Below are positions 33,809 through 43,581 of a stretch of DNA of 64,000 nucleotides, piece by piece. The notes under the pieces are model-generated. The model saw only the letters and a list, made by a program, of their open reading frames with translations, ran no database searches and was not told where the DNA came from. The number at the start of each line of letters is the position of its first letter. Position 1 is the stretch's first letter. The position numbers and the translations under genes are program-made. Source of the DNA: Gammaproteobacteria bacterium (GTDB taxonomy: Bacteria > Pseudomonadota > Gammaproteobacteria > Steroidobacterales > Steroidobacteraceae); contig JAQGOE010000074.1 of the NCBI GenBank assembly GCA_028293725.1, positions 54,975 to 118,974 of the forward strand, read 5' to 3'.

Positions 33809-34389
33809 ACCCCGCGGCAACGACGGCCTGTGCGCCTGAAACCTTCGAAGCACGCTATCGTGCGGATCCGGATCCCTGGAGGTTTGCCACCTCCACCTAT
33901 GAGCGCGAGCGCTACGCGACCACTATGGATGCGCTGAGGCGCGATCGCTATGGGAATGCCTTCGAGCCAGGGTGCTCCATAGGCGAGCTCACGATCCTTC
34001 TTGCCGCCAGGTGTGATCGGGTGTTGGCTACCGACGTGTCCCCGACTGCCGTCCAAGAGGCCCGTCGACGTTGCGCCGGACTCAAAAACGTGCGGGTGGA
34101 ATGCGATGACGTGCGCACCGCAGTCCCCGATGCGCACACCGATCTCATCGTATTGAGCGAGTTGGCCTATTACTTTGAGGCCGAGCAGCTGGAAACGATT
34201 GCCATACGCCTGGCCGATGCGCTGTGTCCGGGTGGCACCCTGCTTGCCGTTCACTGGCTGGGAGAGAGCGCCGACCACGTTCTGCACGGCGACGAGGCAC
34301 ATGAAATCCTGCTGCGAAGTCTCCCACTGCAACACGTGTCGGCGCAGCGCTACCCGGGGTTTCGGCTCGACATGTGGATGCGTCCATGA
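33805..34389 (+). CDS. NodS-like SAM-dependent methyltransferase
   Basis: The 194-residue protein opens with FEARYRADPDPWRFATSTYE, a NodS-type start, then the SAM site FEPGCSIGELTILLAARC and LATDVSPTAVQEARRR. NodS N-methylates the deacetylated glucosamine of nodulation factors. That fits directly behind a PIG-L deacetylase, although no other nod-type gene is present. The ATG overlaps the preceding stop (ATGA). A generic class I methyltransferase acting on another amine is the alternative. Confidence 0.85.
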   Translation: MNPAATTACAPETFEARYRADPDPWRFATSTYERERYATTMDALRRDRYGNAFEPGCSIGELTILLAARCDRVLATDVSPTAVQEARRRCAGLKNVRVECDDVRTAVPDAHTDLIVLSELAYYFEAEQLETIAIRLADALCPGGTLLAVHWLGESADHVLHGDEAHEILLRSLPLQHVSAQRYPGFRLDMWMRP

Positions 34390-35123
34390 GCGAGGCCCTG
34401 GCGGGATTGTCACAGTCCTGGGCGGTGGGTGTAGTGATTCCGGCGCGCAACGAGGAAGGCTCGATCGTCGCCTGCCTGGATTCGACTTTCAACGCGTTGG
34501 ATGCCTGCTCCGAGGTCGATGCGAGCTGGGTGGTCGTAGTTGCGGATTGTTGCAACGATCGGACAGCGGAATTGGCGCGTGAGCGGTTGTATGGCCGTGG
34601 CACCGTGATTGATTGCTCCGCCGCTTCTCCGGGCTCGGCGAGGCAGCGTGGCGCGGCCGAGGTACTGGCTCATTTCGCAGGGCGCTCTCTAACGCAAGTC
34701 TGGATCGCCAATACCGACGCGGATTCGCATGTCAGTGTGGATTGGATTTCGCAACAACTGCGGCTCGCCGGACGCCGTTTTTGTGGGGTCGCCGGGGTCG
34801 TCAGAGTCAGCTCCATAGAGGGCCAGGATGCGGCGGTGGTACGCGAATTACTCGCGGACTACACAACCCATGAGGACGGGACCCACCCGCACGTGCACGG
34901 CGCCAACCTGGGCATCCGTGCGGACGCCTACGTTGACGCGGGAGGATGGAGCAAACTGGCCGTTGCGGAGGATCATTGTTTGTGGTTGCGGGTCCGTACT
35001 CGCGGCTGGCCCACCATTGCCGCAGTCAGCAGTGTGGTATTCACCAGCGGGCGCCTGCACGGCCGGGCGACCGGCGGATTCGCGGACAGTCTGCGCCGGA
35101 AAGTCGAGTTGCGTCGTGCGTGA
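34386..35123 (+). CDS. GT2-type glycosyltransferase
   Basis: The 245-residue protein has a GT-A fold: VVIPARNEEGSIVACL, the DxD-type WIANTDADSHV, the acceptor-site stretch HVHGANLGIRADAYVDAGGW and AEDHCLW. No membrane helix is present, so it is a soluble, cytoplasmic enzyme. Its ATG overlaps the methyltransferase stop (ATGA). It probably adds the sugar later modified by the two genes before it. Donor and acceptor are unknown. Confidence 0.87.
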   Translation: MSEALAGLSQSWAVGVVIPARNEEGSIVACLDSTFNALDACSEVDASWVVVVADCCNDRTAELARERLYGRGTVIDCSAASPGSARQRGAAEVLAHFAGRSLTQVWIANTDADSHVSVDWISQQLRLAGRRFCGVAGVVRVSSIEGQDAAVVRELLADYTTHEDGTHPHVHGANLGIRADAYVDAGGWSKLAVAEDHCLWLRVRTRGWPTIAAVSSVVFTSGRLHGRATGGFADSLRRKVELRRA

Positions 35124-35131
35124 GTCGGACT

Positions 35132-36061
35132 ATGCATAAGATGAAGGAACGCCTGAGCAACCTTGCGAGCACCGAACAACTCGCATTACCGCTTCCCGGT
35201 AGCGGCCAGACGGCGCAGCGCCTCGCCGCACTCCAGGAATTCGGCCGGCTCGATCTGGGGCTCGCACGGCTGATCGAAGCGCACACCGACGCCCTCGCCA
35301 TTCTTGGTGAAGCGGGGCGGACCGGCCGACCGGGATTGCTCTACGGTGTATGGGCGTCGGATGGACCGTCGAGCCTGTTGACGCTCTCACGAAACGACGA
35401 TGGCTCGTTACGACTCGATGGGACCAAGCGATATTGTACGGGTGCGCCATTCCTGGATGCCGCACTGGTCACGACGCGCGACGGACAGGAAATTCAGATG
35501 GTGGATGTCTCTCTCAACTCGAGCGGGCTGACGGTAGATGCTTCGGAGTGGGCATCGCCGGCGTTCAGCGAGACCATCACGGCGACTGTAACGTTCGACA
35601 ATGTCAGTGTCCGTCAGCAAGACCTGGTCGGTGGGCCCGGCTGGTACCTGACCCGCCCTGGCTTCTGGCACGGTGCCCTGGGACCTGCTGCCTGTTGGGC
35701 GGGCGGCGCATCGGGACTCGTCGACGCCGCGCGCAACCTGAATCGTCGCGACCCTCATTCACAAGCACAACTCGGCGCACTCGAGGCGGCGGACTGGGGT
35801 TTGCGAGCGCTGCTCGCGCGCGCCGGTGAGGAAATTGACGCCGATCCGCAGGATTTGCAGGCCCAGGCGCGACGGCGAGCATTGATGGCGCGGCATCTGA
35901 TCGAGCGCATGTGCACCGACGTGTTGGACCGTTTTGGCCGGGCCACCGGCCCGCAACTGTTAGCCTTCGATGCTCGGGTCGCACAGCGATACGCGGAGCT
36001 CACGCTCTATATCCGTCAATGTCACGCCGAGCGAGACCTGGCTGCGATCTCGGCGGCGTGA
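35132..36061 (+). CDS. Short acyl-CoA dehydrogenase-like protein
   Basis: The 309-residue protein resembles acyl-CoA dehydrogenases, with the middle-domain stretch LRLDGTKRYCTGAPFLDAALV and the C-terminal helical domain (LLARAGEEIDADP, ARHLIERMCTDVLDRFGRATG). It is about 70 residues shorter than usual, mainly at the N-terminal helical domain, and no catalytic Glu in a YEGT-type motif is visible. It may be an FAD-binding N-hydroxylase-like or desaturating variant, or inactive. The ATG lies 8 bp after the glycosyltransferase stop; a second ATG is at 35141. Confidence 0.8.
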   Translation: MHKMKERLSNLASTEQLALPLPGSGQTAQRLAALQEFGRLDLGLARLIEAHTDALAILGEAGRTGRPGLLYGVWASDGPSSLLTLSRNDDGSLRLDGTKRYCTGAPFLDAALVTTRDGQEIQMVDVSLNSSGLTVDASEWASPAFSETITATVTFDNVSVRQQDLVGGPGWYLTRPGFWHGALGPAACWAGGASGLVDAARNLNRRDPHSQAQLGALEAADWGLRALLARAGEEIDADPQDLQAQARRRALMARHLIERMCTDVLDRFGRATGPQLLAFDARVAQRYAELTLYIRQCHAERDLAAISAA

Positions 36062-36062
36062 C

Positions 36063-38522
36063 CTACACCCGCGGTGGATCGGTCTCGCGGGCAAAATGCC
36101 GATGCTGGGTAAGAGCGTCGACGAACGCAGTGATGCCCTCCTCGACCTGACCGTCGTCCGACTTCAACAGGCCCGGATCGTCTGCGCCGGATTCGGGCTC
36201 CTCAGGTATTCCGGCCTTTTGCAGCAGCGCTTGCGCCGCGCCGTAGAGCAGGATCGGTTTGCAATGTCGATACTGGTCCTTCAGAAATTCCATGGCATGC
36301 CCGCTTTCAGCCAACGCGGCTGCGGTTGCATCACCGCCCGGCACGATGAGTCCGTCCCAAACCACGGAAGGCGCCGCTTCCATAGACACTTCGACGTCCA
36401 GAGTCGCGTCCCCCGCGCCTCGGACTTGCCCCAGTTTGATTCCGACAAACCGCGGCACGGCGCCACTTCCGAGCAGGGACTCATGTATCGCCGTAGCCGC
36501 GTCGGCATCGACGCCGTCGGCGACCAAGATGGCGATACGCCTCGTCCGTACCCCTTCAGTACCGGGTCTCGCCAGAAGCGACAGGGCTGCGGACCGGTCC
36601 ACCTCAGGCCGCGGCGTTCGCTTCAAAACACGTGGCAGAGGCTCGGGGAGTTCCTTGAGTCCGAGGCCATCCGCGACCCCCTGAGCCAGTTCCTCGGCAA
36701 CGTTGCGAAGCTGTGCAACAACACGCACTCGGACGGCGTTCACTTGCACCTTGGTCAGCTCGAAGCGAAAGGCACGGATGATGTGTTGCTTCTCAGGGTC
36801 ACTCTGGCTGTTCCAGAACAGAGTCGCCTGGTTGTAGTGCTCGGCAAATTTCTCGGGCTTGCCACGCACTTTGTCGTCTTCCAGGGGCTGCGGAAAGGAT
36901 CTGAAACCGGCGGCACCCGCCTGGTAGGGACAGCCGCCGCCCAGGGAGTTCGGCTCGTAGGACACGCGACCCCGGGGAATGGCCTGCCGATGCATGCCGT
37001 CACGCTGATTGTTATGAACCTGCGCCAACGGCGCGTTGATGGGAATCTCGTGGAAATTCGGTCCGCCCAGCCGTGAAATCTGCGTATCCACATAGGAGTG
37101 AATCCGACCGGCCAGCAGCGGATCACTGCTGAAGTCCAGTCCCGGTACGATGTGAGCGGTACAGAAAGCAACCTGCTCCGTCTCGGCAAAGAAGTTGTCC
37201 GGATTACGGTTCAGGACCATCCGGCCGATCGGCTGGAGGGGGACCAGTTCCTCTGGAATCAGTTTGGTCGCATCCAACACATCGAAGCTGAACTGGTCGG
37301 CTTGGCTCTCAGTGAACACCTGGACAGCCAGCTCCCATTCCGGATAAGCACCCGCTTCGATCGCTTCCCACAGATCGCGGCGATGGAAGTCGGAATCGGC
37401 GCCGGAGATTTTCACTGCCTCGTCCCAGGCCAGCGAGTGAGTCCCGGCGCGCGGATTCCAATGGAACTTCACGAAACGTGAGTCGCCCTGGGCGTTCACG
37501 AAGCGGAACGTATGCACGCCGAAACCCTGCATCATCCGGTAGCTGCGCGGAATCGCACGGTCCGACATCACCCACAACAACATATGGGTCGACTCGGGCA
37601 TCAGGGACACAAAATCCCAGAACGTGTCATGGGCCGAGGCCGCCTGTGGCATGGCGTGATGCGGCTCTGGCTTGACGGCGTGAATCAAGTCGGGAAATTT
37701 CATGGCGTCCTGGATGAAGAACACCGGAATATTGTTCCCGACGAGGTCCCAGTTACCCTCGTCCGTGTAGAACTTAACAGCGAAGCCACGCACATCGCGC
37801 GCCGTGTCGGTGGAGCCACGCTCACCCGCGACCGTCGAGAAGCGCACGAAAACGGGGGTGCGCTTGCCGGACTCCGCAAACAGTGAAGCACTCGTCAACG
37901 GAGTGAGAGGTTTGTAACACTCAAAATAGCCGTGAGCGGCAGAGCCGCGCGCATGCACGATCCGCTCGGGAATGCGCTCATGATCGAAATGAGTGATTTT
38001 TTCCCGGAGGATGAAATCCTCCAGAAGCGTGGGACCCCGCAGTCCCGCCTTGAGTGAATTCTGGTTGTCGGCGACTTTGACGCCCTGGTTCGTCGTCAGT
38101 GCCTGGCCACCGGAGTCGACACGCACCCGGTCGAGCGAGCCGGAACTTGGGTTCGAGCCTATTGCAGGCTTACCTGAGCCGAGCTTGGCCGAGGCGTTGG
38201 GTTCGCTCAAAGTGCTGGCGCTCACCGCCAGCTCCGGCGCTTGGAACGCTTTGCCAGTCGCGGCGACCGGCGGGTCACCAAACTCGGAAGGCTTGGCCGC
38301 GTTAAAGGGAAAGTTCGCCGCAAGAGCTTCCGTGCCGGTGAGCTTCGCGGTGGCTGCATCGCTCGCGGCAACCGTCCCAGGTCGTTTTGCAGGGCCACTC
38401 ACCGTACTGCGTGATGAGCTTCGGGTCACTCCCGAGGCGCCCAAGCTCCTTTTGGCTTTCGGCTGCGGTTGTATTCGCGTGCCGTGCTGCTTGCGGGTCG
38501 GGGTCTTCTTCCGGTTTGCCAT
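36063..38522 (-). CDS. katE: Large-subunit (clade II) catalase HPII
   Basis: The 819-residue haem catalase has the active-site His in [12 protein letters not shown], Asn in [12 protein letters not shown], and the haem-ligand Tyr in [18 protein letters not shown]-1/GATase-like C-terminal domain (about residues 670-800) is typical of large-subunit catalases. It breaks down H2O2. An N-terminal stretch of about 130 residues rich in Ser, Ala, Lys and Pro precedes the conserved part; E. coli HPII has roughly half of that. The gene is divergent from a GGDEF-EAL gene over 237 bp. Confidence 0.95.
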   Translation of the reverse strand: MANRKKTPTRKQHGTRIQPQPKAKRSLGASGVTRSSSRSTVSGPAKRPGTVAASDAATAKLTGTEALAANFPFNAAKPSEFGDPPVAATGKAFQAPELAVSASTLSEPNASAKLGSGKPAIGSNPSSGSLDRVRVDSGGQALTTNQGVKVADNQNSLKAGLRGPTLLEDFILREKITHFDHERIPERIVHARGSAAHGYFECYKPLTPLTSASLFAESGKRTPVFVRFSTVAGERGSTDTARDVRGFAVKFYTDEGNWDLVGNNIPVFFIQDAMKFPDLIHAVKPEPHHAMPQAASAHDTFWDFVSLMPESTHMLLWVMSDRAIPRSYRMMQGFGVHTFRFVNAQGDSRFVKFHWNPRAGTHSLAWDEAVKISGADSDFHRRDLWEAIEAGAYPEWELAVQVFTESQADQFSFDVLDATKLIPEELVPLQPIGRMVLNRNPDNFFAETEQVAFCTAHIVPGLDFSSDPLLAGRIHSYVDTQISRLGGPNFHEIPINAPLAQVHNNQRDGMHRQAIPRGRVSYEPNSLGGGCPYQAGAAGFRSFPQPLEDDKVRGKPEKFAEHYNQATLFWNSQSDPEKQHIIRAFRFELTKVQVNAVRVRVVAQLRNVAEELAQGVADGLGLKELPEPLPRVLKRTPRPEVDRSAALSLLARPGTEGVRTRRIAILVADGVDADAATAIHESLLGSGAVPRFVGIKLGQVRGAGDATLDVEVSMEAAPSVVWDGLIVPGGDATAAALAESGHAMEFLKDQYRHCKPILLYGAAQALLQKAGIPEEPESGADDPGLLKSDDGQVEEGITAFVDALTQHRHFARETDPPRV

Positions 38523-38759
38523 CGCTCGCTGTCCTTTCCGCAGTTGCGTCTTTTCCGCTCGTTCCGAAGTCAGGCAGTCTGAACGGAAGGCAATGAAAGA
38601 CCATCGGCGGGAAGCTCAACTCCGCTGCGATAACTCCTACGTCGTAAACGGGCTTTATGTCGCCAGTGCCCTATGCGACTAATGACTTAAAGTGTGTCCG
38701 GGGTACACGTCAGCCCCCCTCTTGATCGGCCACACTTCCTCTGCGCCGATGGAGGAAGG

Positions 38760-40688
38760 GTGAACTACTTCACGACAGCCCTCGCAGCCCTGCTTAGTGC
38801 ACTGCAGCATGGGATTACCCCGTCCGGGAAGCCAGGGCGGGCCCGTGGGCGTTGGGGCGCGTCCGACGAAGCCTTATGCGGCGCATTCGAGCAGTCGCCT
38901 GAGGGCGGCCTGCTGGTCGATCCGGAGAGTTTGCGGATCATCGCCGCCAACGCCGTGTTCCGCCGCAACCTCGCACTGGGTGATGTCGATCTCAAGACCC
39001 TGACCCTGCCGCAATTATTTGCCAGCGAAGAGGAGCCCGAGGCGCTGGTCGGGCGCCTGCGCAACCCGGATCCACGCATACCGATACGCATCAAACAGCA
39101 GACCAGCAACGGACAGCAGGTCAACACCGAGATCACCGGCTACCGCATCGAGCTCGGCAACCGGCGTGTACTCGCCTACATCGCACGTGATGTGACGCTG
39201 AGTAGCAAACTCGAGGCGCGGCTGCTGGAAAAACAACAGCATCTCGATCATCTCGCTCACCACGACCAGCTGACCGATCTGCCAAACCGCCTGTTCCTGG
39301 CAGCACACCTCCCCTTCACCATCGAAGATGCCCGACGCTCGGGCCGGATGGTGGCCATCCTGTTTCTGGATCTCGATCGCTTCAAGCTCATCAACGATTC
39401 ACGCGGTCACGAAACCGGGGATGCGCTCCTGAAAGCGGTCTCACAACGTCTGCGCTCGGCGATGCGAGCCGAAGACGTGGTGGTGCGAATGGGCGGTGAC
39501 GAATTCATTGTCGTCATGAGAGACCTGACTAGTTTCGACCAGGTCAACGAGGCCACCGAACGGATTACGGAGGTGCTGGCGACCCCTTTCGACATCAATG
39601 GCCGCTCGCTCGAGACGACAGTGAGTATGGGAGTGAGCCTGTTCCCACGTGATGGCGATGATATGGGCGAGTTGCTGCGGCACTCGGACACCGCCATGTA
39701 TCAGGCCAAGGATCGGGGCCGGAATAACTGCCAGGTGTTCAGCCCGATCATGGGCCGGCGGATCAAGCAGCGCATCACGATCGAGGCTCACCTGCGCACC
39801 GCCATGCACACCGGGCAACTGGATGTGCACTATCAGCCCATCATCGACATCGAATCGCAAAAAGTCGTTGCGTTGGAATCGCTGCTGCGATGGCAGCACC
39901 CCACACAAGGCTCGGTGTCGCCGACACACTTCATCAACATAGCGGAAGAGACCGGTCTGATTGTGCCGATCGGCGAGTTCGTGCTGGAGCGTGTCCTCCA
40001 GGACGCCAGGCGCTGGCAGCAGATGGGCTGCACGCTGCTGCCGATCGCGCTGAATGTCTCGGCCATACAGCTGCAACGCTCGAACCTTGCGGAACTCATA
40101 CTGAATTCGACGCGTAAATACGGTCTCGAGCCGTCCTTCCTGCAGCTCGAGCTCACCGAGAGCACCCTATTCGAGCGCCGCGAGGACCGTAATAGCGAAG
40201 CCAACCAGGATGCCGTCGCCCAGTTGCGCGACCTGGGAGTACGCATCGCCATCGATGACTTCGGAACCGGTTATTCGAGCCTTTCGCACTTGAAGCGCTG
40301 GCGGGTCGATTGTCTGAAAATCGATCGCAGTTTTGTGCGCGACCTGGTCGCCGATCTCAGCGATCTGGCCATCGTGGGGGCCATCATCGCGATGGCGCGG
40401 CACCTCGGTATTCCTGTCATCGCGGAGGGTATCGAGAGCTGGCAGCAGCTCGAGAAGCTTCGCGAGCTGGGGTGCGCGCAAGCCCAGGGACATTTGTTCG
40501 CCAAGGCGACTCCGGCGAACTTGTGCGCGCCCTTCCTGTCCGGCACGCCGATCGACCTCGTCAATCGCGAGCGACGGCCCGGCGCCCTCGAGCCTACCGG
40601 CCGTTTCATGATGCCGGGCGCCTCCAGCAATACCAAGGACAGCGCCGATGAGGTGATGGAATTCGTCCGGGCCGCCGACGCGGGATAG
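38760..40688 (+). CDS. PAS-GGDEF-EAL cyclic-di-GMP protein
   Basis: The 642-residue protein has a PAS-like domain (about 25-135), a GGDEF domain (about 160-320) and an EAL domain (about 335-590). The GGDEF active motif MGGDEF is intact, and RAED five residues before it fits the inhibitory I-site. In the EAL domain the signature reads ESL and later motifs NVSA, ELTEST and DDFGTGYSS are kept, so it may hydrolyse c-di-GMP too. The GTG at 38760 follows GGAGG and is preferred over a GTG at 38694 without such a site. The ligand of the PAS domain is unknown. Confidence 0.93.
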   Translation: MNYFTTALAALLSALQHGITPSGKPGRARGRWGASDEALCGAFEQSPEGGLLVDPESLRIIAANAVFRRNLALGDVDLKTLTLPQLFASEEEPEALVGRLRNPDPRIPIRIKQQTSNGQQVNTEITGYRIELGNRRVLAYIARDVTLSSKLEARLLEKQQHLDHLAHHDQLTDLPNRLFLAAHLPFTIEDARRSGRMVAILFLDLDRFKLINDSRGHETGDALLKAVSQRLRSAMRAEDVVVRMGGDEFIVVMRDLTSFDQVNEATERITEVLATPFDINGRSLETTVSMGVSLFPRDGDDMGELLRHSDTAMYQAKDRGRNNCQVFSPIMGRRIKQRITIEAHLRTAMHTGQLDVHYQPIIDIESQKVVALESLLRWQHPTQGSVSPTHFINIAEETGLIVPIGEFVLERVLQDARRWQQMGCTLLPIALNVSAIQLQRSNLAELILNSTRKYGLEPSFLQLELTESTLFERREDRNSEANQDAVAQLRDLGVRIAIDDFGTGYSSLSHLKRWRVDCLKIDRSFVRDLVADLSDLAIVGAIIAMARHLGIPVIAEGIESWQQLEKLRELGCAQAQGHLFAKATPANLCAPFLSGTPIDLVNRERRPGALEPTGRFMMPGASSNTKDSADEVMEFVRAADAG

Positions 40689-40805
40689 GAGCCTGCCGAC
40701 AGGCATTCGTGCCGATGCTGCCTGGAACCGCCCACGCGGCGGAGCGTTACCTCTAGCCCAACCTGTCCCCGCACGATCGCACTCGGTCCAGCGGGGGGAT
40801 ACGGC

Positions 40806-41876
40806 ATGAAAACCTTTCACTGCACCCATTGTCAGAGTCTCGTATTTTTCGAGAACGTCACCTGCCTCACCTGCGGAAACGCGCTAGCGTATCTACCTGA
40901 CCAACAGTCGATCGTGGCACTTCGTCAGGCCACCGACGGGTCATGGAAAGCCACCACCGCCGGACCCGACGATCCAGCCTACCGATTGTGCGCCAATTAC
41001 TCCGAGGGCATCTGTAACTGGGCAAACTCGGCAACTGAGCCTGAGCCGCTCTGCCCCTCGTGCCGGCTAACTCGCGTCATCCCTAACCTCTCCAAGCCCG
41101 AAAACCGCGGCGCCTGGGCGAAACTCGAGGCGGCCAAGCGTCGCATGATCTATACGCTGCTGGGGCTGGGCCTCGAGCCGCGGCCCCAAGCCGTGGAGCC
41201 TCAAACAGGGCTGGCGTTCCAGTTTCTCGAAGACTCGACGCAGGGCGACGCCAGTCGAGTGCTCACGGGCCACGACAACGGCGTGATCACTGTCAACATC
41301 GCCGAAGCGGATGATGTCGAGCGCGAGAAGCAACGAGCCCTGCAGCATGAGCCGTATCGCACGCTGCTGGGTCATTTCCGGCACGAGATAGGCCACTACT
41401 ATTGGGATCGCCTGATTCCGGAGACCGAACATCTCACCCAATTCAGGGAGCTGTTCGGCGATGAGCGTGCCGATTATCAACAAGCGCTGCAGAAACACTA
41501 TAACGACGGGCCACCGGCGAATTGGGAACAGGGCTACATCAGTGCGTATGCGACCATGCATCCCTGGGAGGACTGGGCGGAATCGTGGGCCCACTTGCTC
41601 CACATGGTAGACGCCCTGGAGACGGCCAGCGCCGCGGGCCTCAGCCTAAAGCCGAAGCGCCCCGACGAGCCCAGCATGCGGCCGCCGCCCGACCCGTTGC
41701 ACATACGGCACGAGCGTTTTGATCAAATGGTCGACGCGTGGTTTCCTCTCACCTACGTTCTGAATAACTTGAATCGCGGGCTCGGGCTTCCCGACAGTTA
41801 CCCGTTTGTGTTGTCGGCCCCCGTCATTGCGAAGCTGCGCTTCATCCACCAGGTCGTGACTGAGCGGGCTTCTTGA
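40806..41876 (+). CDS. Zinc-ribbon putative zinc metallopeptidase
   Basis: The 356-residue protein starts with a zinc ribbon (CTHCQ and CLTCG), has more Cys pairs (CANYSEGIC, CPSC), and contains an HExxH motif in GHFRHEIGHYYWD, with a following FGDERADY that may provide a third ligand. This matches a conserved family of predicted zinc-binding metallopeptidases. Substrates are not established. It is a single gene convergent with the serine hydrolase gene, 2 bp away. Confidence 0.85.
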   Translation: MKTFHCTHCQSLVFFENVTCLTCGNALAYLPDQQSIVALRQATDGSWKATTAGPDDPAYRLCANYSEGICNWANSATEPEPLCPSCRLTRVIPNLSKPENRGAWAKLEAAKRRMIYTLLGLGLEPRPQAVEPQTGLAFQFLEDSTQGDASRVLTGHDNGVITVNIAEADDVEREKQRALQHEPYRTLLGHFRHEIGHYYWDRLIPETEHLTQFRELFGDERADYQQALQKHYNDGPPANWEQGYISAYATMHPWEDWAESWAHLLHMVDALETASAAGLSLKPKRPDEPSMRPPPDPLHIRHERFDQMVDAWFPLTYVLNNLNRGLGLPDSYPFVLSAPVIAKLRFIHQVVTERAS

Positions 41877-41877
41877 G

Positions 41878-43581
41878 TCAGAACGGCGCGAGTCGATCGA
41901 CCGCACGTACCGTGGCCTGCGCGTCGCCCTCGTTGGCTGCCTCGCCCTCAGGCAACTGCGCTGCCTTCGCAATAACGATAGAAACAATTCGGTTGGGGTA
42001 TAGAACCACTTTGCTCTCGCCGGAGCCCCACATCGTGGGTAGGTAGTGCCGGCGACCGCTGGCGCTGCCGACGTAGGGCGTGAAGTGGAATCCCATTTTG
42101 TACAGCGGCGCGTCGCCTACATCCTCGTCGCCGACCTTTGCGGGTCGCGTAGCATTACCCGTCTTCAGCAACGCTTCGTGGGAAGCAAGCAGATCCCGTG
42201 TGAGCGGTCGATGCAGGATTTGCTGATCGCCCCACTTGCCTTCGTTCTGATACAGGAGAGCGATCTTCGCCAGGTCGTCGAGGCTCGGGTAGTAACCCGC
42301 GTTGAACCAGGTGATGCCCGGACCGCCGCCCGTCTCGTGTGTTCGAATCGCTGGCGCCTGTGCGATGCCGATCGGCGCGAACACTTCATCGCGCAACATG
42401 TTCCAGGCGTCCGCCTGGGGTCCCCGGACGGATTTCAGAAAACGGTCGATAGCGACGCCCAGTAGGTAGAAATCCTGGTCCCGGTAGCGGACCACAACAC
42501 CGGGGTCCCACGGATAGGGCCGCAGGTCTTTGGCGATCTGCGCCAGCTTCTCATCATGCGATGGCGCCGTGTACCAGGCGTCGTAGTCGCCTCCGAGATA
42601 ACCGTCGTTGATGTCGTTAGGGTTCGTCTGCAATGTACCGGTGCCACCAAAGCCGCTCGCCATGTTGGCGGCGTCGATGAAGCGTATGCGCGCGTACTTG
42701 GGGTCCAGTCCTGACACATAGTCGCCGATCCTCAGTGTCAGGACCATCGGTCCGTAAATGTGGGCCAGACGCAGCAATGAGAGCGGCGTAGCCACACTCT
42801 TCATGACTGAACGCACCCCGAATCGCATCTCCAGCGGATAGGGGTAAGGCCCGTAGGGTGTATCTACATCCTGGTAATACAGTGTCCCTTCCCGAATCAA
42901 CGCGGTCGCGACGCGCCACTGCCGTTTCACCGGACCGCCGAATCCGTCCAACGCTCCAGCGGCTACTCCCGACGACACGAGCTGACTCCACGGCACGGCC
43001 GGCAGGCGCGCCGCCAGTTCTTCGCGAGCGCGCGCCCGGCAACTCTCGAGGTCGGCCAGAGCAGGCCCGACCAGCGTCACGGAGGCCACGCCCCAGGCAA
43101 CGAAGTGTTGCTTTAGAAGATACGGCGCTGTTTGCTGCACGAACTGGAAGCGCAAGTCACCAACTACGCCATCCTTGTATAGAAACGTCGCCAGTCCCTG
43201 ATGCGCGTGATTTTCCGTATCGTTCACTAGCATGATCGGGAAGGCGGCGCGTGACCAACCATCAGCACCCTCCTCCCGCCACACACGTCCAAACTGCGGG
43301 ATCACATCCCAATAGCTCGGTGCCGGACCGGGAGCCGATTCCTCAACCATCTCGCCGCGACGAGTGGGAACCAGAATGTCGTCGACGGTAAATAACGATA
43401 GGGTGATACCGGGGAAAAGCCTCGCGTCGCGGCCACCAATCACCGCATGCAACAACTCGGGTGCGGTTCGCATCCGCGACGCGGAGATCCGCAGCGTTCC
43501 AAAAAACGCCGGCGCCGACGTATCACCGACACCCGGTCGAAAGTATGAATTGTCGACAGGAGCATCGAATCCTTCGGTCAT
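41878..43581 (-). CDS. Beta-lactamase-family serine hydrolase
   Basis: The 567-residue protein has the SxxK motif of class C beta-lactamase-like hydrolases in GVRSVMKSVATP (about residue 275) and the later blocks GDYVSGL, ANMASGFGGTGT and GITWFNAGYYPSLDDLAKIALLY. It has a roughly 250-residue N-terminal extension of its own and no clear signal peptide, so it is probably cytoplasmic. The ATG at 43581 overlaps the stop of the MFS gene (ATGA); the open frame runs on to 44307 inside that gene but is not real. It may hydrolyse an ester or amide imported by the transporter. Confidence 0.87.
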   Translation of the reverse strand: MTEGFDAPVDNSYFRPGVGDTSAPAFFGTLRISASRMRTAPELLHAVIGGRDARLFPGITLSLFTVDDILVPTRRGEMVEESAPGPAPSYWDVIPQFGRVWREEGADGWSRAAFPIMLVNDTENHAHQGLATFLYKDGVVGDLRFQFVQQTAPYLLKQHFVAWGVASVTLVGPALADLESCRARAREELAARLPAVPWSQLVSSGVAAGALDGFGGPVKRQWRVATALIREGTLYYQDVDTPYGPYPYPLEMRFGVRSVMKSVATPLSLLRLAHIYGPMVLTLRIGDYVSGLDPKYARIRFIDAANMASGFGGTGTLQTNPNDINDGYLGGDYDAWYTAPSHDEKLAQIAKDLRPYPWDPGVVVRYRDQDFYLLGVAIDRFLKSVRGPQADAWNMLRDEVFAPIGIAQAPAIRTHETGGGPGITWFNAGYYPSLDDLAKIALLYQNEGKWGDQQILHRPLTRDLLASHEALLKTGNATRPAKVGDEDVGDAPLYKMGFHFTPYVGSASGRRHYLPTMWGSGESKVVLYPNRIVSIVIAKAAQLPEGEAANEGDAQATVRAVDRLAPF

